A model generated the notes under the pieces. That model was given only the letters and a program-made list of their open reading frames with translations. It had not been told where the DNA came from and ran no database searches. DNA of 64,000 bases, from contig CM051457.1 of assembly GCA_028274465.1 (NCBI GenBank), positions 52,174,362 to 52,238,361 on the forward strand. The letters run 5' to 3'. Made by a program: the position numbers and the translations under genes. Positions 33,612-42,909 of the stretch are shown here, one piece after another. Position 1 is the first letter of the stretch, and each line of letters begins with the position of its first letter. The stretch is from Plantago ovata. Lineage: Eukaryota > Streptophyta > Magnoliopsida > Lamiales > Plantaginaceae.

Positions 33612-34855
33612 TGATAGTATGTATGTCCTAGATACAACCTTTCTTAAGGGAAAATGTACTATTACACAGTCAACGCAATACTTATATTATATGTTTGTTT
33701 ATCCATGTTTATGTTTACATAACGTATTTATATATTACATCAAGCATACAACATGTCATATCTTTATCTGGTTGGCCTGTATAGATATCAAACAATCCCC
33801 CTATGGATAGAAGATTGATCACATAACTAGTGGGAACTATGTGAATTATGATCTATCCCAAACTCTCCCTAGTCGAAGCTCATCTCAGATGTAGGGGTCT
33901 GAATGAGGCAATCGAAACTAGTATGCGTGGAGGTTATACTTGTTGGAGCAAGTGTGTGTCGATCCCACGACCACGGAACGGATCATTAGATGAATCCATG
34001 ATGTTCCCATAACTGTTCATAGTTGTTCGAGGAGGATTCCGAACAATGGAAGAACTCACCGGATACTCCCATCGATGTGTATTCTACACTGAAGTTTCTA
34101 TTGGAACCGAAGTTGGCGAAGTGATGCCATTTGTCCTTAGACTCACCATTCGTCCCAAAAGTGGGACCCACATACTCCCTCCATAGGCGCGGCCGAATGG
34201 GAGAAAGAGGAAGGAGTTTGACTCTTTCCTCCATTCAAACTTAAGGGGCAAGTTTTTCTAATTGAGTTATGATTTAATTAGGGAGTGAACCTAGACACAA
34301 AAGTTTATTTGTGCAATAAGAATTAGAACTCTTATTCCTTTTAGGTGTCTTAAAGAATGTTCTTTAGGCTTCTATTGACTACTATATAAGTATATGGTTA
34401 GAGAGCTTCTATCAGATGCATTATTATTCACTTTTCTATTCTCTGAAGAAAAAGCTCTCTCCCTCCTACCTCTAGCCACTACCGCCACCGCCCCCTCTCT
34501 CTCTGATCAACAGAGTTAGACTCGAGAATATCCTAGCATTCTCTCGATAAGATGTTCATCCGTTGATACCAAGGTTGAGGTTCGCAGGAGCTGGAAACTA
34601 ACCTTTATTGTCTTGCAGATATTCAGGAAAGCGTATTAGATATCTTCGACTTCAACGAAGGAGAAGATACACCAGACTATTACGAAGATCATATTGATTG
34701 GGTTATCGATTCTGTTTTAATTCTTGCTTTTAGAGTATTGTAAGTCTTCTAACTGATATATACGTTATATGCAAGATCAATTAGTATGGATGTTATGAAA
34801 ATTTTGAAATTCCGCTGCACTACCCTAGGGGTAATTCTGACCGTATTTTCTTATA
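33612..34855 (+). repeat. 5' LTR of element E, with internal deletion
   Basis: It begins TGATAGTATGTATGTCC, identical to the 3' LTR start at 58970, and ends just before the primer site (exact last base uncertain). Compared with the 3' LTR, about 760 bp (equivalent to roughly 59503-60263) are missing between ACTCACC and TCCCAAAAGTGGG. A TATATAAGTATATGG box lies near 34382 before a CT-rich leader. Confidence 0.85.
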
Positions 34856-34856
34856 A

Positions 34857-34868
34857 TGGTATCGGAGC
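34857..34868 (+). other. Primer binding site of element E (tRNA-Met type, one mismatch)
   Basis: TGGTATCGGAGC differs from the usual TGGTATCAGAGC at one base and directly follows the LTR. Confidence 0.85.
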
Positions 34869-34967
34869 GCATGCTAATCGATTAAGTATATACGTATATG
34901 TTATGTTAATTCGATTTTAGTTTTGTTTTTTATATAGATTTTGAATTTATATTTTCAAAAAAAAAAC

Positions 34968-35176
<209 letters not shown>

Positions 35177-35184
35177 ACCAGTGC

Positions 35185-35262
35185 CGCCACCTACCCACAT
35201 GCGGACTATCAGGCGAACCGCAGGCGGACGGAACGCATGGGGCGGGATATGATCCCGCCCCG
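35185..35262. repeat. GC palindrome cluster in element E leader
   Basis: It includes CAGGCGAACCGCAGGCGG and a perfect inverted repeat at 35239-35261 with 10-bp arms GGGGCGGGAT and ATCCCGCCCC around a 3-nt centre ATG. It resembles the clusters of the gypsy elements although E is a copia element. Confidence 0.8.
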
Positions 35263-35763
35263 TATGGATGGTTATGTATATATATTTAAAATTCGGGTTT
35301 GACCCAAAATCGAAATTTTGGAAATTTTGAGTATTGAATTTTATATTTTGAATATAAATTAGACTTAATTGTAATTAGTATTAACTAAAGGTGTTAAGAT
35401 TTAATTAGTATTAAGTTGAAGGGGTTATTTGTAATTTATCAATTTATTGTTTATTACAAATAGGTCCTTCTACTTTTGAAAATTAAACTTAACACCTTCC
35501 AGAGTTTTGAAAATTACAATTAGGTTGGGTTTTTCGAAAATTGCTACTTGGTCACTAGAATTTTGTAATTTTCAATCTAGTCCAAAATTTTCAAATTTTA
35601 CATAGAGATTATAATTATGGGATTATAATTTTCATGATAAAATTGTGAAGTCATTTGTTATCCACATAGACTACTATTTGTTCATATGCTTAATATGCTA
35701 TTGTGTGTCAAAGCATGTTTAAATACCACGCATGTTGTATTTTACTTCACGTTAAACCGGATT

Positions 35764-35936
35764 GCATGTGAGGGTAGACGGCGCCCTCTTATTTGTCGGA
35801 CCGCATTTATGTATGTATGGGTAGGCGGCGCCCATTATGTGCTTGACCGTGTCTTAGAACTAGAATGGATAGGCGGCATCCGTTATGTGTAGACCGCTCA
35901 TGCATGTTGGGTAGGCGGCGCCCGTATATGTAGATA
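35764..35936. repeat. Minisatellite with GGCGGCGCCC units in element E leader
   Basis: Four degenerate units of about 43-58 bp share GGTAGGCGGCGCCC followed by TTATGTG-like and GACCGC-like parts. Nothing else was identified in the leader between 35263 and 36450. Confidence 0.8.
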
Positions 35937-36450
35937 ACTGAGAGAACAACCCTCAAAGCTTGAATCCCCAAATGATATAAGTCCTGGAATATGTATGCTT
36001 TAGAATATATATATATACATATATTTCTGCGATGCCTTCCATAAGGTACGCTAAAACTCAACATTCGTTGACTTTATGTATTTATCGCCCACGATTTGCT
36101 CTTGACGACGATTGACAGTATTAGAGTATGCTTATGATTATGACTTACTAACATTGGATTTGTCGCCCACAATGATGCAATGCGAAGGGCATCATGTTGA
36201 ATTATATTCAACAAAACCAAGAGTTGCATGTGCAATTGGATAGTCCGACCGAGTTTTACTATGTTATGCATCCAGCCCCCGCAGGGGCATAGCATAGTAG
36301 TAATTTGGATCTTGGCCACTAAAGTAATTGTTTGTCTATTACTCGTATCTATTTGTTTTGGGGGCAATACATATGTGAAAATAGTGGGAGCTGAATAGCT
36401 AAAGGACCTTGTTATTTAGTTAGTTGACTGTGTTTTAGAAATATTATTTC

Positions 36451-37004
36451 TGTACCGACCCGACAAATCCGGCCCGCGTGGTTACTCTTCGACGGACCCG
36501 CACACATCCCAACAGTATGATATTGTCCGCTTTGGGCCTAAGCCCGCACGGATTTGCTTTTGGAATCACCCAAAAGGCCTCATACCATGTGAGAGTGGTG
36601 GTCTAACATATATACCCTTTATTCCACTCACTCTTACGCGATGTGGGATGCGCGGTGTTACAAATTACCCCCGTTAAAGCCTCGACGTCCTCGTCGAGCG
36701 CCTTAAGTGGTGGGGGTGAGAAACTGACAATAACCTTTACCAACCGTCCACCCGGTGCGGGCTTTGGGTTGATCTAGGCTCTGATACCATTTCTAATGAC
36801 CCGACCAATCCGGCCGACGTGGTTACTCCTGGACGGACCCACACACATCCCAACAGTATGATATCTGTCCGCTTTGGGCCTGAGCCCGCACGGATTTGCT
36901 TTTGGAATCACCCAAAAGGCCTCATACCATGTGAGAGTGGTGGTCTAACATATACACCGTTTATTCCACTCACTCTTAAGCGATGTGGGATGCGGGGTAT
37001 TACA
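36451..37004 (-). mobile_element. TRIM (terminal-repeat retrotransposon in miniature) in element E leader
   Basis: Two LTR-like copies of about 212 bp (36451-36662 and 36792-37004) surround a 129-bp interior. The interior has a minus-sense tRNA-Met primer site (TGGTATCAGAGCC, 36777-36789) next to the right copy and a purine tract (AACGGGGGTAATT) next to the left copy. A 5-bp target duplication ATTTC is present at 36446-36450 and 37005-37009. It encodes nothing, and so depends on other elements. Confidence 0.93.
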
Positions 37005-37057
37005 ATTTCAATAGTTGATTTAATATTTTCGTTCTATATTATTTCTCCGTAGGAAGA

Positions 37058-37194
37058 ATGGTTGTAGCGTCCTCAATGCTCACTGCAGGCTTAGAGTTGC
37101 AAAAGCTAACAGGACCAAACTACAAGGATTTGATACATGACATTCGAAAGGTGCTATGGCACAATGAGGTTGAGTATTTGTTAGACGAACCAAT
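37058..37194 (+). pseudogene. Element E gag, N-terminal fragment
   Basis: ATG at 37058 opens MVVASSMLTAGLELQKLTG followed by NYKDLIHDIRKVLWHNE, the usual copia gag start. The frame runs into element C at 37195. It resumes at 55033 after the duplicated CCAAT, in the same frame. Confidence 0.85.
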
Positions 37195-38597
37195 TGATGA
37201 TGTCGTTTTTCACCAATTAAATTTGTTTTAAAAGCCAAAGAACACTTATCACTACACAAACTAGAGTGCAATGGCAAGTTTTCCCCGAGTGTCGTTCTCT
37301 CGGGACCTAACGTGGCTTTGTCTGTGGTTTTTGCTAGTTATTTCAGACAACGAGTTCAAATGTTTATAGAATCGCTTTCTTAGAACAAAGCAACGAGAAA
37401 TCAGATTGTTGTAATCAAGTTTGGAAAACGGTTGGTGGTAGAAATCAAATACACATGCATGGGTTACGAATATGCTCACAAGTTCAGTGCGTAAAACCTT
37501 CGATTAAGTCTGCTAAGCAACTCGTCTAGGTAACTTTCAAGACACACATCATAAAAGACCACTATCAATACTTTAGAGGTGCTTGTCACTAACACCATTT
37601 ATCTACCATGCTGCAAATCTCTAACATACAATCCTATAGCTTTCATTGACCAAGAGTTTGTCACTATACTCAATTCGAATATATTTTATAGGCAACTAAG
37701 AATCATATGAAGGAATTTGCAGCAAGATTGAATCACAATCTCATGTAAGCATTAACATAACCCATAGCACGCATATTCTACATTCTACCACCAACACAAA
37801 GGATTTAGCTACTCATATTCATCAACATAGACATCAAATCATATGAATTGTAAATAGAATACATCAAATCAAACTACTAGACAAGAGATAATGATACAAT
37901 GTTACCACCAAGCTGTCACTAATCGGTGGGTATTGATGAAAACCTCTCCGTAGATGAAACAATGGATGAAATCCTATGCCAAAACCTTTAATCCAATCTA
38001 AAATAAAATGTAATCTCAGTTTTCTCTGAGTTTTGGGGCTTAGGAGCTCTCCAAAACGAAGCTAGTGTTCCAAAGTATCCAAAAAGTAACAGAAGATCAG
38101 ATCTAAGAAGGAAAATCCGAAAACGTAACCGCTGCCAAGCGGACCGCTTGGAGAGGCCAAGCGGAGCGCTTGGCAAGCGAAGCGCTTTGGCCCTCCAAGC
38201 GCTTCGCTTGGCTGCTGTGTCAAAGCTCCTGGAAAATGAAGCGGAGCGCTTCACTATTCCAGGCGCTTAGCTTGGCTCCTGGGCAGATTTTTGTCTTCAA
38301 ACTCAATCTTTTTGCCCTCGTACGGCCCTCGGGTGCCTTGGACTCATCCTTCTCAATGCTTATTGATGCTCAAACACTCACGAACAAGCCGTGGAGATCA
38401 AGGAACTTCAACGGGATCATTTTCTATCAAAAAAGCTCGTTTTTAGCTCCAAAAACGCCATTTCGTACCTAAGTGCCTGAAAATGCAGAAAACAATAAAC
38501 GTGACACTATTCTACAAAACTAACCAAAAAACAAGGCTAAAAGATAGCAAAAGAAGGTAAAAAAGACAAGATGAACGCGTCAAAAATACGTTCATCA
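37195..38597 (-). repeat. 3' LTR of element C
   Basis: Starts TGATGATGTCG and ends ACGTTCATCA. The palindrome cluster at 38136-38275 is inside. The sense strand has GGTGGTAACATTGTATC near 37900, a block shared by the other gypsy LTRs here. No TATA box is obvious next to the palindromes, unlike in D, F and G. Confidence 0.93.
38136..38275. repeat. GC palindrome cluster in the element C LTR
   Basis: At least six inverted repeats in 140 bp: CCAAGCGGACCGCTTGG, CCAAGCGGAGCGCTTGG, AAGCGAAGCGCTT, CCAAGCGCTTCGCTTGG, GAAGCGGAGCGCTTC and a weaker one at the end. All have the form arm-NNN-arm. The copy in the other LTR (54561-54712) keeps them with few changes. Confidence 0.9.
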
Positions 38598-38616
38598 AAC
38601 TCTCCAAACCAAACCT
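38598..38616 (-). other. Probable polypurine tract of element C
   Basis: The sense strand reads GGTTTGGTTTGGAGAGTT immediately before the 3' LTR. Element D has GGTTTGGGGAGTT at the same place. Confidence 0.75.
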
Positions 38617-38734
38617 TTGCTTGTCCTCAAGCAACAAACTATCCTAAATGCAACACAAAAGGAGTCTCATGCCAAGTAAAGTGAACTAATCTATTGAATC
38701 TACCAAATGCTTATGAACAAAACCAAATGAGCAT

Positions 38735-39070
38735 GACATGCAAGTAGGTTGAAGAATGCCTCGATTGCGAATATACACATTCTCATGTGCACTTGGTTAA
38801 ACAAAGGAGTCTCTCGTAACATCTTCTACCTGGACCTGATCAGTGACGACAAAATGATGCATGTTATCATACTACAATTGCCCCGTGCCTATGAAACCGA
38901 GGGCTTACTACTGTTCACCAAGAGAGACTTTTCCTCAAGAGAGGGCGAACCAATACTGGCTCTCATCAAACGAAGGAGGGTTCCCTTAGAAAGATAACAC
39001 TCCCCTATTCTACCCAGACTCTCAAGAATGAGCCTCTTTCAACCACTTCTTGAATAGCAAGACGAGGGTG
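38735..39070 (-). other. Conserved non-coding block shared by elements C and D
   Basis: The stretch matches 47265-47590 of element D at about 80% by eye, including TCTCGTAACAT, CTACCTGGACCT, AGTGACGAC, GCCCCGTGCCTATGAAAC and CTGGCTCTCATCAAACGAAG. There is no shared ORF. The LTRs of C and D are much less similar, so the block may be under constraint. Confidence 0.75.
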
Positions 39071-39225
39071 GTCAAGAACAGGCCTTGGACAAAGGCGACA
39101 CGAAACAAAAGATAGAATTTACAACTCGATACTTCACAAGGACAAAATATTTACATGACACTTGACACTACGAGACTGCTTTTGGCTTCCAACGACCCTT
39201 CTTTTGCTTTTGGGTCTTATTCTTT

Positions 39226-39348
39226 ATTTTCTTTCTTCTTCTTTTTTTTATTTTCTCTTTTTCTTTTCTCTTTTTTCTTCTTTTTTTTTATTTTCTCTTT
39301 TTCTTTTCTCTTTTTTCTTCTTTTCTTTTTCTCTTTCTTTTTTTTTAT
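39226..39348 (-). repeat. Long polypurine run (sense strand) in element C
   Basis: About 120 bp are almost pure pyrimidine on the plus strand (T with C, a few A) and contain a tandem unit of about 60 bp. Element D has a similar tract at 47720-47832. Frames reading Phe/Ser repeats here are artefacts. Confidence 0.9.
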
Positions 39349-39391
39349 ATAGGGGCAAGCAGCAGTACTAAGTGTCAAAAACACCTCCCCA

Positions 39392-39600
39392 AACCTATTC
39401 GAAAGAATAGGTTTGAGCACAAAGACGAAAAAGAAATAGGAAAGACTCTTTTACAAAGACACCTCCCCAAACCTATTCGAAAGAATAGGTTGGGACACAA
39501 AACAAAAAGAAAAGAAAAAGGAAACTTTACAACGACTCAAAGACGAAAGACAAGATCAATAAGGCAACCCCCTCCCCAAACCTATTCGATAGAATAGGTT
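39392..39600 (-). repeat. Three perfect 9-bp hairpins with polypurine-tract-like tails, element C
   Basis: Copies at 39392-39413, 39470-39491 and 39579-39600 have arms AACCTATTC and GAATAGGTT with loops GAAA, GAAA and GATA (plus strand). Each is preceded on the plus strand by CCTCCCCA, so in the sense strand each hairpin is followed by TGGGGAGG, resembling the polypurine tract at the 3' LTR. Element D has two more copies. Confidence 0.85.
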
Positions 39601-40284
39601 TAATACAAGGAATCGCACACCTCACACTACCTCCTTCCTAGGCATTTGGCAATCTCTGATCGAGGTGAAGAACTTGTCGCCTCTTACGTACATAATTACA
39701 CGGGTTACAACCATAGACTCTAACATGCATCATTTTATAAGGCCATCGTGAACCGCAGCAGAAGAAACACCACTCAAGGTGATGTCGAGACTACTAAGCT
39801 TAACTAGTGCACATGCGAATGTGACAAACCAAGCGAGACAAGCCTCAAACTGCTTGCAAAGTGATGCAACATATGATCAATGGTCATAAACACTTAGTCT
39901 ACTCAATAAAGAAGTTCAAAAGACTTGGCAATAAACTCCACACACAACAACGTGCAACAACTAATCTAGGGATGATATGCATGCAAAAATTTGAAAAAAC
40001 ACGACAAATCACATGAACTTGAGTAAAATCAGGCATGTACGAACCACACAAGCATGTAATACTGAAAATCCAATACCCCCTCCCCAAACCTAAACTTTTG
40101 CTCGTCCTCGAGCAAAGAAAAGTTGAATGAAAAGGAAAAATTTGATTGAAAGTACACTTCCCTGAGATAAAGGTTCGTGTCCAATCTCCTATATATGAGT
40201 AGTACCTGAAAGGTCTCAAGAAACAAGTGAAAACGGGTGCGCAAAGGTGAGAAGAATGGAAAAAACGAGGAAAATCTGGGTACA
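39601..40284 (-). other. Element C 3' non-coding region, no gene
   Basis: No supported ORF. The part 39610-39830 is conserved with element D 48030-48240 (CACACTACCTCCTTCCTAGGCATTT, GTACATAATTAC, AACATGCATCAT, GTGATGTCGAGACTAC). At 40076-40110 another CTCCCCAAACC motif occurs without the hairpin. Confidence 0.7.
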
Positions 40285-40435
40285 GGGTCCAGGCGGACCG
40301 CTTGCCAAGCGGTCCGCTTGTCAAGCGGAGCGCTTGGGAGGCTCCAAGTGCTCCGCTTGAAATTCCAGTAAGAATGAAATTCTTACTGGAAATCCAAGCG
40401 GACCGCTTGGGCTTGCCAAGCGCTTCGCTTGGCTC
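40285..40435. repeat. GC palindrome cluster 3' of ORF2 in element C
   Basis: It contains AAGCGGTCCGCTT, CAAGCGGAGCGCTTG, CCAAGCGGACCGCTTGG and CCAAGCGCTTCGCTTGG, plus a separate palindrome with 13-bp arms TTCCAGTAAGAAT and ATTCTTACTGGAA around GAA. About 60 bp are identical to the cluster at 42599-42735. Confidence 0.9.
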
Positions 40436-40773
40436 TGTTTCCAGATTTTCGATGTTTTTTTTTCCTATCTTAATCACCTAAGGCACCAAAACAAACACTA
40501 GACTAACGAATCACGACAAAAGGCACACAAGCCACAACTACAAAAGCAAATAAAGAGTACAAGAGTCATAAGTCACAACATCATACAACCAAATCGAAAT
40601 GAAAAGAGTTTCAACCAACAATAGTAAACAAGCCAAAATAACGATAATATAAAAATAATACCGATAAAGGTGGCCTCTGTCGGCTGGTGTCTCTAGGAGA
40701 AGGGGTCGTAGGGGGTGTTAGGAAAGGCACTCCCACTACCACCGGTCTGATCATAGAAAGTATACCCCGGAAT

Positions 40774-42015
40774 TCAGCGAACTAAGGCATCATGGCGGTT
40801 CATCATCTCCTCCTGGTGGGCTCTCCAACGCCTAGTGTCCTCTACTCGAGCGGCTTCCCAACGCTGATCTACACGCCCTTGGAAATCATCCCAGCGCTGC
40901 TCCTCCATCACACGGAAGTCCTCCCACCTCTTGACTTCGCGCTCCTCAAATCCCCGGAATTGCTCGGTAAGCTGGGTCTACTGAGCCTCCAACATGGTGG
41001 TTTGGAAGTTCCCAAACTGATCGACCAAGATCCGGTTGTACTCTGAGAAGTCGAAGCTTCCTTGTCCGGCCGTAGGTGGAGGTGGAGGTGGTGTCACATG
41101 GCGCGTAACTCTTGGTTGCATGGGTTCTCCTTGCTGAGTGCACCAAGTCCCGAGCATCTCATTGTACGTATCAATGTTGATGGATTTCTTTGGCTTCTTG
41201 TCCAGTACGAGGTCGGGAACTCCGGCCTCCTTGCACATGCCCGTGATCAAGTTACCAAAGGCAAGCTTTCGGTTTGCATTACGGCGGCGCTTGAATTCCT
41301 CGAAGATGACGATGCCAGGAGTGAGAGGCAAATCATGCAAGAGAGCATGGACTAAGACTCCGTAATAGGACTGAACCTCGGAATCATGTGTGCTAGGAAT
41401 CAGATTGGCTTGAACGAACTTCAACATCATCCTTGCCTCGAAGGTGAGATCGTTGTGGCGCAAAATCCGAGGTGGTTCATCAGGCAATTCAAAATCTTCC
41501 ACGGTAATGCCATTCAGTATCTCCATGGGGTAATGATCAGACTCTCGGTCGTAGACATAGAGCTCCGCGGGATCAAATCTCTCGTTGGATGCAGGCTGGC
41601 GGTTTGGATCCTGCGCCAGTGGCCTATCCAATCGCATAATGAAGCTAGTGATGCTCAAAGGAGTAAACTCGACCCCAACACTGCGGACGGGAACCTCACC
41701 GGTCCGTTCATTGTAGTCCGTGAAGGCAATGTAGAAGTCCTCCACTACTGCTTGGTCCAAATTTGGCATGACCTCGCCATAGTACTTCCAGCCTCGCTCA
41801 GTAATGAGCTTGTTGAGCTCTCTGGCACCATCCAACTCGCTCTCACCAGCCGTGAAGCGAATGCTCCTCTCAGAAATGTACGTGTGCTTGTGGGCATGGA
41901 AACTCGCTTCGAATTGCCTTGCCCTCCCCGATTGGCGATACTCGCCGGGTGTGGCCGTTTGTTGGGCACTCGAGGTCCCTTCTCCCCTTGATCTCTTGGT
42001 TCTTCTCGATGCCAT
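40774..42015 (-). CDS. Element C ORF2: putative plant transposon protein domain with C-terminal coiled coil, one TAG
   Basis: ATG at 42015 opens a 345-codon frame with a basic start (MASRRTKRSRGEGTSS, NLS-like), a globular part (SERSIRFTAGESEL, KLITERGWKYYGEVMPNLD, VRSVGVEFTPLSITSF) and a proline run. This resembles the plant transposon protein domain often found as the extra ORF of Athila/Tat-type elements; the assignment is from memory of the family. A single TAG (40978-40980) ends the frame, but the same frame continues 67 codons to TGA at 40774-40776 with a Trp/Glu/Arg-rich coiled coil. Element F has a homologous end without a stop at that site, so the TAG is probably a CAG-to-TAG change. 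The product has no enzyme motif I recognise. A predicted 5'-UTR intron ends 5 nt before the ATG. Confidence 0.75.
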
Positions 42016-42020
42016 TGTAC

Positions 42021-42501
42021 CTAGAATAATCTTATTAGATAACTTCAAGAGACAATGAGAATTTGACTTGACTCCTAGACTCCAATACTCACTCAAGTAA
42101 TCTCATGGTGAGTTTGAGGGCTTGCTAAAGTTCATATGAACAAATCGAGAAGCTTTAACACTTCGTTACGATAAATCCACACGAATCTAAACCAAGCAAA
42201 CAAACTCTCCAATTGAATTACCCAACCAATCCAACACATTCTCATGCAATCACAACATCACCATAATCATAACATAACTTAAATTCAAGGCTAACAATCA
42301 TCAAACAATTATATAGCAAAAAATTCGAGCAATAGAATTCATCATAAATCAAGAGGAGCAAAATTCGAATTTAAACATCACATCTAGTAAGAAACATGCT
42401 CAACAATCATCATCAAACTCTAATTAACCAATGCATAACACAATTGAAGCTAATTAAGATAAAATCCCAAATTCAAGAAAGTTAGGGTTCATGAGAGGTA
42501 C
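42021..42501 (-). other. Predicted 5'-UTR intron before ORF2 of element C
   Basis: The sense strand reads CAAAG^GTACCTCTC at 42501 and ATTATTCTAG^GTAC at 42021, giving an AT-rich intron of 481 nt. The intron start has the same order of motifs as the D intron (GTA.C...AACCCTAA...AATTTGGG). Prediction from consensus only. Confidence 0.5.
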
Positions 42502-42598
42502 CTTTGATTCCTTGTTATGGATGCTTCAAACGTGAAGTTTGATCGGTTTAGATGATAGAGGGGGTGATGGGCTTTGTAAAATGCACAAGATTGGGCCG

Positions 42599-42735
42599 TC
42601 CCAAGCGAAGCGCTTGGCAAGCGGTCCGCTTGGGACCTGCCAAGAGCTCCGCTTGGATTTCCAGTAAGAATGAAATTCTTACTGGAAATCCAAGCGGACC
42701 GCTTGGGCTTGCCAAGCGGTTCGCTTGGGACCTGA
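42599..42735. repeat. GC palindrome cluster between gag-protease and ORF2, element C
   Basis: It contains CCAAGCGAAGCGCTTGG, CAAGCGGTCCGCTTG, CCAAGCGGACCGCTTGG, CCAAGCGGTTCGCTTGG and the 13-bp-arm palindrome around GAA. In the sense direction it lies about 100-230 bp upstream of the predicted ORF2 intron, where a promoter or 5' UTR would be. Confidence 0.9.
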
Positions 42736-42909
42736 AGCTCCCAAATTCATTTTTTTCGACTTTTGCTAAATTTTCACCCCAAAAACCTTGTCTAATCAAC
42801 GAAACAAAATTTTAAACGTGCTTCTAATCTATATGCAAGTACCTACAACCTCGGGTTGCCTCCCGAGAAGCGCCTTCGTTTAAAAGTCGTTGGCTCGACT
42901 CTTCACAAC

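Noticed and set aside
38136..38275. CRISPR array from the repeated GC units
   Set aside because: Units are palindromic, unequal, without regular spacers or cas genes, in a plant retroelement.
39155..39420. Phe/Ser-rich and Lys/Glu-rich ORFs
   Set aside because: They are read from a pyrimidine-rich low-complexity run; the same holds for 47576-47869.
41062..41991. Plus-strand ORFs of 75-201 codons opposite ORF2 of element C
   Set aside because: Antisense shadows of the ORF2 frame with no family resemblance.
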